Assembly: GCA_964387885.1 (NCBI GenBank)
Contig: CAYLYZ010000050.1
Coordinates: forward strand, 1-41,937
Length of the DNA stretch: 41,937 nt
Reading direction: 5' to 3'
Origin: JABGPL01 sp964387885
Lineage (GTDB): Bacteria; Electryoneota; AABM5-125-24; Hatepunaeales; Hatepunaeaceae
Positions within the stretch are counted from its first letter, which is position 1. Each line of letters opens with the position of its first letter. Below the pieces are notes generated by a model. The model saw nothing but the letters and a program-made list of their open reading frames with translations. It searched no databases and was not told the origin of the DNA. Of this stretch, positions 33,480 through 41,171 are shown in pieces. The translations under genes and the position numbers were made by a program.

Positions 33480-33640
33480 AATGATTAAAAGTAATTTCGT
33501 GTAGGGGCAGATCCCCTATCGAGGTCGAGGACAGGTTTATCAAGCCCTTTAGATTTGTTAAGATAAGAGGGCTCAATATATTGGCCCCTACGCGAAACAG
33601 AACGTTTCCTTTACAAAATACAAAATTACTTTTAATCATT
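33480..33640. mobile_element. MITE-like element, about 161 bases
   Basis: Perfect 18-base terminal inverted repeats (33480-33497, ATGATTAAAAGTAATTT with one more A, and 33623-33640). Inside them lies a second inverted repeat, TTTCGTGTAGGGGC (33495-33508) against GCCCCTACGCGAAA (33584-33597), with one mismatch. The core of about 75 bases has no reading frame. Size, terminal repeats and lack of coding fit a non-autonomous element moved in trans; no transposase is in the window. Target duplication is not clear. Confidence 0.55.
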
Positions 33641-33645
33641 AGTAT

Positions 33646-33683
33646 AAAAAAAAAGAGGAGCACCTGAGCAGTACTCCTCTTTG
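33646..33683 (-). terminator. Terminator of the porin gene
   Basis: On the minus strand AAAGAGGAG and CTCCTCTTT form a 9-base stem with a loop of 14 or so bases, followed by an unbroken T-run (nine T in total). It is 28 bases downstream of the porin stop codon. Confidence 0.85.
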
Positions 33684-33710
33684 ATATTTAAAACTTAACC
33701 ACGAGTATTC

Positions 33711-34994
33711 TTATTTCTTAGGACAGCAAGCGTCACCACCAGAACAGAAATAGGTTGACAAACCAAGATAGTACCACATCGCGTTGTCTGCATCGGAACC
33801 CTTCCATTCTTCAGCAGGCATGAACATTCCCATACCAGCCATTAATGCAAGATTCTTCTTGAGATGCATTTTTAGGTCAATATCGAGTTCATTTCCCAGT
33901 GCAGTTACTTCTTCACCATCAACTACAGAGTCGTAATCCTGTCCGGTCGCAAAGTTATGGAACGTGAGTGCCAAATAGGTTCCCGGCATTGGCATTGCAG
34001 AGAGTTTAAAGAAGATGTCGGTTATTCCCTCATCCATGCCATCGACGAAGAAATCCATGTGACCACGCCATTTATGGCCTGTATAATACAGATCATTGAA
34101 TCGTTCAATTTCCTTGTCTGTTTCAGGATCATCTCCACTTGCCATGTCAATTCCGGCAGCGATCTTCGGCTTCATTGGATTGTCAATTGTATAGCTGAGA
34201 GCAGCTACAATCAACATTCCGGATAGATCGACATCGTCACCCATGGCTCCCATTTGCATAGCATAATCAAGAAGGACACCCAAGCCACTGTCATAGTGGT
34301 TTTTGTAATGCAAACCGAATGTGTTCAAGGTATAACCTGTTTCGAAGTTATTGTACATATTCATGTCGGCTTCTGCGTTGAACAGGGCAAATACATTAAG
34401 TTTTAATGGTTTGTAGACTACCCAGAGACCTGAGAAATGATCATCCGGTGCGGCACCCGGATTGTCGGTATTGTTTGGGTAACGTTCCACCTGTTTTGTC
34501 ATAAAAGCATCGAGGGCAATTGCGTCTGTTTCGAAGGTAAAGACTACGCCATCGAAGGTCCTGCCAATATTGCTCCATCCAACTCCTCCAATCAGCCTCT
34601 GATCACCGTAATTCATCTCCTGGCGACCGATTTTCATAGAGAGACTTGACATCAGGAATTTGTCAATATTTAGGAATAGCTGGTGAACATCAAGGTCACC
34701 GCTTGTGCCGAGATTACTTGCATCCCAGCCCATTACATAGGGATATTGTACCTGCATATACGATGTTACATCACCAGCGGATAGTTTAAATCCCAATCTG
34801 GTTCTAAGCACACTGTTTTTACCCATATCAGTGTCACCATTGAAATCTCTACCGTCAGCTTCATAACGCCAACGAGCACTTCCATCAACCTTTAAACCAC
34901 CACAATTGTCAGCTGTTGCTAATTCTACGATACCAAAACAGCAAACCAAGAATACTGCGATAATCAGATTAAAACGAGCGCGAAGATACTTCAT
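33711..34994 (-). CDS. Outer-membrane beta-barrel porin, alginate-export type
   Basis: 427 residues with a signal peptide (LIIAVFLVCCFGIVELATA, cut before DNCGG). The rest alternates short amphipathic strands, with the alginate-export family signature MKIGRQEMNYGDQRLIGG at about 120-137, followed by WSNIGRTFDGVVF. Such barrels form outer-membrane channels for anionic sugars or other solutes; actual substrate is unknown. The C-terminus ends in FCSGGDACCPKK, an odd cysteine-rich tail not usual for barrels, which normally end in an aromatic residue. Very strong Shine-Dalgarno (AGGAGGGG, 5 bases before ATG) suggests high expression. Transcribed after the octahaem cytochrome gene in the same direction, 245 bases apart. 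Confidence 0.75.
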   Translation of the reverse strand: MKYLRARFNLIIAVFLVCCFGIVELATADNCGGLKVDGSARWRYEADGRDFNGDTDMGKNSVLRTRLGFKLSAGDVTSYMQVQYPYVMGWDASNLGTSGDLDVHQLFLNIDKFLMSSLSMKIGRQEMNYGDQRLIGGVGWSNIGRTFDGVVFTFETDAIALDAFMTKQVERYPNNTDNPGAAPDDHFSGLWVVYKPLKLNVFALFNAEADMNMYNNFETGYTLNTFGLHYKNHYDSGLGVLLDYAMQMGAMGDDVDLSGMLIVAALSYTIDNPMKPKIAAGIDMASGDDPETDKEIERFNDLYYTGHKWRGHMDFFVDGMDEGITDIFFKLSAMPMPGTYLALTFHNFATGQDYDSVVDGEEVTALGNELDIDLKMHLKKNLALMAGMGMFMPAEEWKGSDADNAMWYYLGLSTYFCSGGDACCPKK

Positions 34995-35239
34995 CTTACC
35001 CCTCCTGAATTAATAATATTGTGTCTGAATTAATCAGCTTTAAGGCTGTGCTAATAAGCCAATCCGATCAGCTAAGGTAAACTGTTAACAGAGAACCGGC
35101 TGACCTGATCCGCTCAACAGCGAATTCAGTGACACATTAAAAATTGTGTTGTGGATGCATGTGGCTAAACTATGTGATTTCTAATCTTTTCAAACGTAAC
35201 TTTTAAACGACTGAAAATATCCCAGATAAAATAACAAAA

Positions 35240-36574
35240 CTATTTACTGAGATCGGTCTTGAATAGATGTCGGTAAACCTCCTTTATTTTTCCAGATTGT
35301 ATACCTTCTTTGAGTTCGGTAGTCGGTTGGGATAGCCAGTTATGCATCGGATCATTTTTCAGCAAATCATCAAGATACGCAATGGCTTCTTTATCTCCGG
35401 TCTTTTTAACTTCAGGAATGAATTTGAAATAAAAGTGCTGGGCAACTTCATAAATTCCGTGCCACCATGTATAATCCGGTCCCATCATCGCAGCGCCATG
35501 TCGTGCTCTACGACCTTCATGATGCCATATTTCCCAGTAGATCCATTCTACCTTGTTGCTGAAGTTTGCCGGGTTCTCCAGAGATTTATTCGCTTTAAGA
35601 ATCTTTATCGCTTTGCCTGCAGGTTTAGCAAACTTCTCATTATACAAATTTACCAATCCGTCATATTGAGTATAATGACCATCTATAAATGGTTGACTAT
35701 GGCAAGCAGCACAAACATCCCGCATGTTGTTTCGTTTTGTTTCCCAGTTATCAAGCAGTTTGGATACGGGTGGACGCAACGTCCACGAAATGCGTTCACC
35801 AACATCATGTGTTACTTCTTGTTTGGGTGTTGCAGACATATGGCAAGTTGCGCAGGTTGGCGCAATATAATAATCCTTGCCTACGATCCAGCTATCTGAA
35901 TCAAGGTTCATTTTATCAATGTTGCTGAAGTAGACATTACCATGTTTTGATTCTTCGTAAATTTCTTTTTGAGGATGATCGGGGCCGAGGTGACATTTTC
36001 CGCAAGTTTCAGGTTGACGTGCCTGAGACTTATCGAAAGAGTGTCGTGTATGGCACGCACCACATGAACCAAGCGATCCATCCGGATTTATTCGACCAAT
36101 TCCACCATTAGGCCAATTCTTCCAGGATAACTTGTTGGGAGAATCAGGATCAACTTCAACTCGAGTACCATGACAGCTTTCACAGCCCGTTATTGCAACT
36201 GGATCACCTCCGGCAACATGAGCCAAATAGGCATCGAGTGATTGCAGGATCTGTCCGGCTTTAGCATGGTGTGAATGGCCGACCTGCTTTGCCTCTGTTT
36301 CATGACATTGACTACAGTCTTTAGGTGAGACAATTGTAGCTATAAGTTTACCATTGTGCTTGAAGGCATCGACATCACCTTCTTCAGCACCGTGACAATC
36401 AATACATGAAATGTCATTTTCACCATGGTTGGAGTTCTTCCACTGTAGATATAGCCCTGGAGAGTTCTTCTGATGACATTTTTCACAAGCGTCTGCAAAA
36501 GAAATCTGAGTAGATAATAAACAAATACAAAAAGAAACAAATAACAGCCAGCTCAAGGAAATCGGATGCTTCAT
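35240..36574 (-). CDS. Octahaem cytochrome c of the hydroxylamine oxidoreductase family
   Basis: 444 residues with a signal peptide (ISLSWLLFVSFCICLLSTQISFA) and eight CxxCH haem sites: C30, C57, C87, C131, C171, C191, C241 and C288. Spacing, SKHGNVYFS, THDVGERISWTLRPPVS, MRDVCAACHSQPF and the C-terminal RRARHGAAMMGPDYTWWHG match hydroxylamine-oxidoreductase-like octahaem cytochromes. Members oxidise hydroxylamine or hydrazine, or run in reverse to reduce nitrite or hydroxylamine. The direction depends on a Tyr cross-linked to the catalytic haem; a Tyr is present in GPDYTWWHG, but only alignment can say if it is the right one. Periplasmic. No nitrification partners are nearby, so a reductive or detoxifying role is plausible. 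Strong AGGAGG 5 bases before ATG. Confidence 0.85.
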   Translation of the reverse strand: MKHPISLSWLLFVSFCICLLSTQISFADACEKCHQKNSPGLYLQWKNSNHGENDISCIDCHGAEEGDVDAFKHNGKLIATIVSPKDCSQCHETEAKQVGHSHHAKAGQILQSLDAYLAHVAGGDPVAITGCESCHGTRVEVDPDSPNKLSWKNWPNGGIGRINPDGSLGSCGACHTRHSFDKSQARQPETCGKCHLGPDHPQKEIYEESKHGNVYFSNIDKMNLDSDSWIVGKDYYIAPTCATCHMSATPKQEVTHDVGERISWTLRPPVSKLLDNWETKRNNMRDVCAACHSQPFIDGHYTQYDGLVNLYNEKFAKPAGKAIKILKANKSLENPANFSNKVEWIYWEIWHHEGRRARHGAAMMGPDYTWWHGIYEVAQHFYFKFIPEVKKTGDKEAIAYLDDLLKNDPMHNWLSQPTTELKEGIQSGKIKEVYRHLFKTDLSK

Positions 36575-36668
36575 TTTTCCTCCTTTTCAATGCACCGAAA
36601 TTGCGTCGGGAAATAGGAGTAGTCAGTTCTGGGAAGGATGACGCAGGTTAGTTTCTCTTGTTATGCGT

Positions 36669-36697
36669 AATAAAGACCAAAAAATTGGTACATGCAA
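36669..36697 (-). promoter_or_regulatory. Candidate promoter and operator of the octahaem cytochrome gene
   Basis: On the minus strand TTGCAT and TTTATT are 17 bases apart, about 95 bases upstream of the ATG. The spacer contains a perfect inverted repeat ACCAA-N4-TTGGT (36676-36689), well placed for a regulator. Both boxes are moderate matches. Confidence 0.35.
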
Positions 36698-36715
36698 GCA
36701 AAAATGCGGACGTAA

Positions 36716-36741
36716 AAAGAAATTTTTGATGAGAAACATCA
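36716..36741 (-). terminator. Weak candidate terminator of the peptidase-propeller-barrel gene
   Basis: On the minus strand TGATG-TTTCT-CATCA is followed by AAAATTTCTTTTT, about 48 bases after the stop codon at 36789. The 5-base stem is short and AT-rich. Confidence 0.35.
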
Positions 36742-36788
36742 GATAACAGTAAAATCCTTCAATTTTGAATATAAATCAAGAAAAAACG

Positions 36789-39700
36789 TTAAAATCCAGC
36801 ATTAATCGAGAAGTAATACTGCGGTCTCATGCCTAGTTTTGAGTCTCTTGACCATGCAATATCCCACTCCAGCGGAAAAATGCCCAAATCAAGTCGCAAT
36901 CCGAATCCAAAACCCTGAACCCAATCTGTTGGAATTCCCTCAATATCTTCCGGTTTCCATGCCGTACCAACATCAGTAAAAATTGCACCTCGGACGTTAT
37001 TTAAGAATATCGGAAGCGGCCATCCTAATAAAAGGTACCTTATAAATGGGAATCGAAATTCTGCATTTCCTAATAAATATCTGGTCCCGACTTTATTATA
37101 ATATCCAACTCCTCTCATTGGAGTGATAAATGAAGAAAAATAGATGTCGTCAATTCGATCAACAATTACGGTATTCCGGTCATTATCCCATTGTGGATTA
37201 AACCAGTTCATTACCCCACCCATGTAAAAACGCTGAGGATTTCTACCTTCTGAAGCAGATCCACTGAACCTGAATGCAACAGAATAATTCTTTCTATAAT
37301 TTATATAGTTTCGCCAATCAAAGGATAATGTTACGAATTCGAGTGATTCACTATTATCGAGTGAAATTTTTGGGCTGCCGGTTAAATCAACTCGCCAGCG
37401 TGCACCATTTGAAGGCTCAACCCTGGATCTCCAGATGGAGGTATCGTGAACATAACCAACACGTGGAATAACCGTTAGAGTAGATGAGCCTGGAGGTTTT
37501 GTGTTATTATAATAGTTTCTGTCCCAATTATCAGGATAAACTGAACGATCAATTGAAGCTAAGTTAATTCCAAACTCAAGTCTGTTAAACCTGCTCAATG
37601 GCAATCCGGATGAAACAAACAGACCAATATTCTGATCTTGCCAGTAAAGTCTGTTGCCGCGATAGAGGTATGCATAATGATAGAATCCGATACTGTAACT
37701 TAAGCGACGTGCCAGATACTCATAATTCAGATAAATGTTACTCCATTCTATTGACCGGTACAGGTCGAGGCTAAGATATAGATTATGATTGCCAAGAACA
37801 TCAGTGAACATTACCATACCGGAGCCCTGCATTGCATAATATGGACTGTAACCCGCATTGACATAAACAAGATCCGGGGTCAAGTTAACCGAATAATCTT
37901 TGCTCGGGTACAATCCCAAATTATCCTTAATGCGCAATTCGGAAGTGACCTCAGTTGTATCTTTAGTTTCCTCCTCAATATTTCTGCTTTCAGATTGCAA
38001 ACGGTTGAAAATGAAAGAGCTGTAGTCTTTAAATCCAAGAGATGACTTTTTTAACGGTGTTCTCATCTCAGGTACTTTCTCAGCTTCATTCGTGACATAA
38101 GTCGAGACATGATGGTTTTCATTGAAAGGATCATTTAGTAAAAAAATATCGTAACCGCTGTTAAAATAGCTGGTAAATGCGACAGCTTTGGTCTGTGGAG
38201 AGATTGTTGGTTGAAATGCCCCTGTAACGTAGTTTGTGAATGACCTGATTTCTGAGGTTGAGATTCTGTGCAGGTACAGATTATATGCTCCGGTTCGGTT
38301 ACTTACATACAGAATTACGTCTTTGTCATCCGGAGCCCAAATTGGTGTTCGTTCGACATAGGCATCATCGGTAATTCTTGTCAGTTCACTTGACTCAAGT
38401 TCTATCCGATAGACATCAAATTCCTCATAATCTGTAAATAAAATGCTCCTGTTTGCTCTTTCAGTTTGTTTGAGAGGTGCGTCACCGCGATTTGATGTAA
38501 AGAGCAAACAACGGCTATCGGCGGACCATGAAGGATCAGCTTCGTCATAGATATCTGAAGTAATATTTTTCAATTTGCCCGTTTCGATATCCACAACTGC
38601 GAGATCACTGCGTCCATCTAAAACATGAACTAACGCGATACTCTTACCATCCGGAGACCAGGAAGGGCTAAACAGTCCATCAGAGTTGAATTTCAGACTC
38701 TTGTGTATGCTTCCATCTTCGACATTGATTATATAGAGTGCATCTAAACCACCTGATTTTGCGCAAAATGCAATGTGGTCTCCATCGGGAGACCAGGAAA
38801 TCCCCGGGCGGAGCCAGTGCAATTCTTCGAACCGACCGGATCTTTGACCTCGCACTAATCGACGATGTACTTTCCCATCGAGTGTACTCATCAGATACAC
38901 ATCGAAATAGTCAGACCTATCTGAAAGAAATGCAATCCATTCACCATTCGGAGATAAGGCAGGACTGTTGTTTATATAGCAATAATCCTTCTCGTGATCT
39001 GTCATTCGTGAGGATGATTTATCCAATTCATCCATCTTGACAACCTGTGGCCAATAGCGTTCCTTAATCCAACGTCGCCACCTTTTGGATAACTCTTTCT
39101 GATCTATCCCGATTGCAGCTCGCAATGCTCGGTCAAAATCACGCAGATCTCGAATGTGTCGAAGCAATTCACCGACCTTTTCATCGCCATATCTCATGGC
39201 AATCCAATAAACTACCGACTGTCCGGCTTTGTAAACTCCCATATAGCCCAACATATCGAATTGATGAAGTTCGGGAAGTAAATCATTGATAACAGCGTCC
39301 CTTAATATCATTTCTGTTTCGAGATCGAGACCATCTCGAGATTGATATTCAGCTAAACCTTCGGTGAACCAGAGGGGAATTCGTGATTGTGTTAGTCCGG
39401 TTACAACAGCTCCAAATCCTTTGCCGAACAAGTGATTCAGAAACATGGCATGGGTTAATTCATGGTGAATTACGTGTCTGAATTTTTCATGATTGCCTTC
39501 GAAGGGGACAACAACCCTGTTCTTCAAGAACTCTGTAAAGCCACCGGTTGCCTCAGAGGGTGAGACCCCACTCAGATTGGTTTGCTCGAAATCATTGTGG
39601 GATTGATAAGTTATTACAGATATTGGAGTATCATAATCATGCACATATCCAAATTTCTGTGATAATTCAGCAAACGCATCTTCAGCAATCTCAGCGGTGA

Positions 39701-39914
39701 GATCTGCGATTTCTCTACCGCCCTGATTATAGTAGATATTGAAGTGTTCAGTTGTCAGAAATTTCCATGTGAAATATGAATAATTGACATTATTCTGACC
39801 GAATGTTGCACCCTGGATACAGGGAGTATATATCAAAAAAAATCCACAAACAATAATCAGGATCAGTGGTCTGAGAGCAGTCAACCTGAAACCTAATTGA
39901 AAACGTTTTATCAT
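36789..39914 (-). CDS. Zinc peptidase-propeller-BamA-like barrel fusion
   Basis: 1041 residues from ATG 39914, chosen because it gives a normal signal peptide (PLILIIVCGFFLIYTPCIQGA); an ATG at 39953 would add 13 residues. Domains follow in order. First comes a peptidase-MA-like gluzincin with HELTH at 151-155 and the third ligand region WFTEGLAEY at 182-190. Next is a six-bladed TolB-type propeller (about 305-600) with repeats such as SPNGEWIAFLSD, SPDGDHIAFCA, SPDGKSIALVH, SADSRCLLFTS, APDDKDVILYVS and SPQTKAVAFTS. Last is a C-terminal 16-strand-like barrel of the BamA/surface-antigen type, ending in Phe (YYFSINAGF). It should sit in the outer membrane with peptidase and propeller in the periplasm. 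Possible roles are protein quality control or secretion. The substrate is unknown. Confidence 0.8.
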   Translation of the reverse strand: MIKRFQLGFRLTALRPLILIIVCGFFLIYTPCIQGATFGQNNVNYSYFTWKFLTTEHFNIYYNQGGREIADLTAEIAEDAFAELSQKFGYVHDYDTPISVITYQSHNDFEQTNLSGVSPSEATGGFTEFLKNRVVVPFEGNHEKFRHVIHHELTHAMFLNHLFGKGFGAVVTGLTQSRIPLWFTEGLAEYQSRDGLDLETEMILRDAVINDLLPELHQFDMLGYMGVYKAGQSVVYWIAMRYGDEKVGELLRHIRDLRDFDRALRAAIGIDQKELSKRWRRWIKERYWPQVVKMDELDKSSSRMTDHEKDYCYINNSPALSPNGEWIAFLSDRSDYFDVYLMSTLDGKVHRRLVRGQRSGRFEELHWLRPGISWSPDGDHIAFCAKSGGLDALYIINVEDGSIHKSLKFNSDGLFSPSWSPDGKSIALVHVLDGRSDLAVVDIETGKLKNITSDIYDEADPSWSADSRCLLFTSNRGDAPLKQTERANRSILFTDYEEFDVYRIELESSELTRITDDAYVERTPIWAPDDKDVILYVSNRTGAYNLYLHRISTSEIRSFTNYVTGAFQPTISPQTKAVAFTSYFNSGYDIFLLNDPFNENHHVSTYVTNEAEKVPEMRTPLKKSSLGFKDYSSFIFNRLQSESRNIEEETKDTTEVTSELRIKDNLGLYPSKDYSVNLTPDLVYVNAGYSPYYAMQGSGMVMFTDVLGNHNLYLSLDLYRSIEWSNIYLNYEYLARRLSYSIGFYHYAYLYRGNRLYWQDQNIGLFVSSGLPLSRFNRLEFGINLASIDRSVYPDNWDRNYYNNTKPPGSSTLTVIPRVGYVHDTSIWRSRVEPSNGARWRVDLTGSPKISLDNSESLEFVTLSFDWRNYINYRKNYSVAFRFSGSASEGRNPQRFYMGGVMNWFNPQWDNDRNTVIVDRIDDIYFSSFITPMRGVGYYNKVGTRYLLGNAEFRFPFIRYLLLGWPLPIFLNNVRGAIFTDVGTAWKPEDIEGIPTDWVQGFGFGLRLDLGIFPLEWDIAWSRDSKLGMRPQYYFSINAGF

Positions 39915-40009
39915 GAATCCTGGAAGATTTGAAATCGTTGAAGAAAATTGCATTTTTACTCAATCCCTGAACTTGATGAATCTGTGTAAGTGGAAAACCT
40001 GCAAAACTG

Positions 40010-40038
40010 TTGTTTTTTGCGTCACTCTTATATATAAT
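40010..40038 (+). promoter_or_regulatory. Promoter of the DUF3098 gene and tRNA-Val
   Basis: TTGTTT and a perfect TATAAT are spaced by 17 bases. Transcription should begin 6-7 bases after the -10 box, that is at about the A of the ATG at 40045, so the mRNA may have no leader. Confidence 0.55.
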
Positions 40039-40044
40039 ATAATC

Positions 40045-40326
40045 ATGAAACAAAAACACAACATAGATACCCAGATTTTACCGAAAATAAGGTTGAACAA
40101 GAAGAACCTTGTCGCTTTCATTATTGGCACAGTGGTGATAATAATTGGATTCATTCTGTTGTCTGTTGGTCCCTGGGATAATCCAATTTCTTTGAGCGTT
40201 GCACCTATAATCCTTTTATTGGGCTATGTGGTGATTTTTCCGATGGCGATTTTCATTGGTTCTAAAAAAGCGGAAACCAATGGAGATATTTCAAATGTGA
40301 ATACCGCCAAAAAGCAATCAAAATAG
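40045..40326 (+). CDS. DUF3098-like small membrane protein
   Basis: 93 residues. A basic N-terminus is followed by two membrane helices (LVAFIIGTVVIIIGFILLSVG and SVAPIILLLGYVVIFPMAIF) around a short loop with WDNP, the pattern of DUF3098 proteins of Bacteroidota, which often lie next to cell-division genes. Function is unknown. A longer frame back to 39913 exists, but it would overlap the divergent barrel gene's start and lacks a ribosome binding site. At 40045 there is no Shine-Dalgarno either, but a strong -10 box ends 6 bases upstream. The tRNA-Val gene follows after 25 bases. Confidence 0.65.
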   Translation: MKQKHNIDTQILPKIRLNKKNLVAFIIGTVVIIIGFILLSVGPWDNPISLSVAPIILLLGYVVIFPMAIFIGSKKAETNGDISNVNTAKKQSK

Positions 40327-40351
40327 CTTAAGAGATTTTAGTTTCAAATTC

Positions 40352-40426
40352 GGGCGATTAGCTCAGTTGGTCGAGAGCGCCTGCCTTACAAGCAGGAGGT
40401 CGTTGGTTCGAATCCAATATCGCCCA
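40352..40426 (+). tRNA. tRNA-Val (anticodon UAC)
   Basis: Full cloverleaf: acceptor GGGCGAT/ATCGCCC, D stem GCTC/GAGC, anticodon stem CCTGC/GCAGG with loop CTTACAA (anticodon TAC at 40387-40389, reading GUA and other Val codons), T stem GTTGG/CCAAT with loop TTCGAAT. Discriminator A at 40426; CCA is not encoded. The 3' end borders element-like DNA and may be its attachment site. Confidence 0.96.
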
Positions 40427-40457
40427 CTTACTAAGTCAAGAAATAGACTATAAATAC

Positions 40458-40490
40458 AAGCCCTTGCAGAAATTGATTTGCGAGGGCTTT
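40458..40490 (+). terminator. Terminator after tRNA-Val, near a possible att region
   Basis: AAGCCCTTGCA and TGCGAGGGCTT form an 11-base stem with one G-U pair and a 10-base loop, followed by TTTTCTCGTTT. Downstream comes a G-rich motif GGGGAACATATGGGGAAA, of the sort often seen next to phage-type integrase sites beside tRNA genes. Confidence 0.65.
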
Positions 40491-40527
40491 TCTCGTTTGG
40501 GGAACATATGGGGAAATAAAAATCATC

Positions 40528-40758
40528 TCAAATCACCATATCTATTTTTATCGGTTCGCACCTTGTACGGCTTTTATCGACAAACTTCTTTAAGTCTTCC
40601 GGAGTGAAAAACACTTTTCTGCCAAAGCGAACACATGGAATATCTCCTTCAGATACTCTCTTCATAACGAATTGCCTGCATACTCCACCTAACATGATGC
40701 AGGCATCTGCCAGTGGAATAAGCAATCGTTCATTGTTATGATGTGTTTTCTTTGTCAT
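40528..40758 (-). CDS. AlpA/excisionase-like helix-turn-helix protein
   Basis: 76 residues with a MerR-type helix-turn-helix as in AlpA regulators and excisionases: LLIPLADACIMLGG (first helix), CRQFVMKRVSEGDIPCVRFGRKVFFTPEDLKKFV in parts (recognition helix, then the R-x-G-R wing and the final D-L-x-x-F helix). Such proteins drive excision or integrase expression in genomic islands and satellites. The ribosome binding site AGAGGA is rather far (14 bases) from the ATG. It is the first gene of the element abutting tRNA-Val. Confidence 0.75.
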   Translation of the reverse strand: MTKKTHHNNERLLIPLADACIMLGGVCRQFVMKRVSEGDIPCVRFGRKVFFTPEDLKKFVDKSRTRCEPIKIDMVI

Positions 40759-40990
40759 GCGTTAATGAAGTTTCCTCTAATCTTCAGGATACATTGTTTT
40801 ACTGTTTAATGATCTCGGTTGATCTTCATGTGTGTGTCTAAAGCTTGATGAAAATCTGTTGATTATTTGGTGTTGAATTTTGAAAAATGATACTTAAGCA
40901 CTCTACGTTTATGGTGTCTTTACTTGCGCGTGAACGGAAATAAATCATATTTCAGCCCGTTTCTTAACACTTTTACCCTCATGCGTGTCT

Positions 40991-41089
40991 TTACTCTATC
41001 TTTTTGAATCTCTTCAGCCTCACCGTACATTCACCAATGCTGAATCCAAGATCGACTCCGAATGAACTTATCTCAATGTGTTTTGGCAT
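40991..41089 (-). CDS. Possible 32-residue ORF in the 40759-41171 gap
   Basis: A short frame (MPKHIEISSFG ... LKRFKKIE) with GGA 9 bases before the ATG. No similarity is recognised. The rest of this 413-base gap is AT-rich and shows a loosely repeated GTGTCTwwA motif (about 40834, 40914 and 40986), but no other gene. Confidence 0.25.
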   Translation of the reverse strand: MPKHIEISSFGVDLGFSIGECTVRLKRFKKIE

Positions 41090-41171
41090 TTTCTATTATC
41101 CATTTTATTGATTTGGCTAAGCAGTTTTGTATTGTTGATGGCCAAATTCTGTTTTCCTTATCGTCTCATTA

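Noticed and set aside
35082..35091. Palindrome CTGTTAACAG between the cytochrome and porin genes
   Set aside because: A 10-base palindrome is expected by chance at this scale, and no promoter boxes could be placed around it.
39913..40044. Longer rightward frame upstream of the DUF3098 gene
   Set aside because: It overlaps the start of the barrel gene, reads unlike the family, and contains the predicted promoter.
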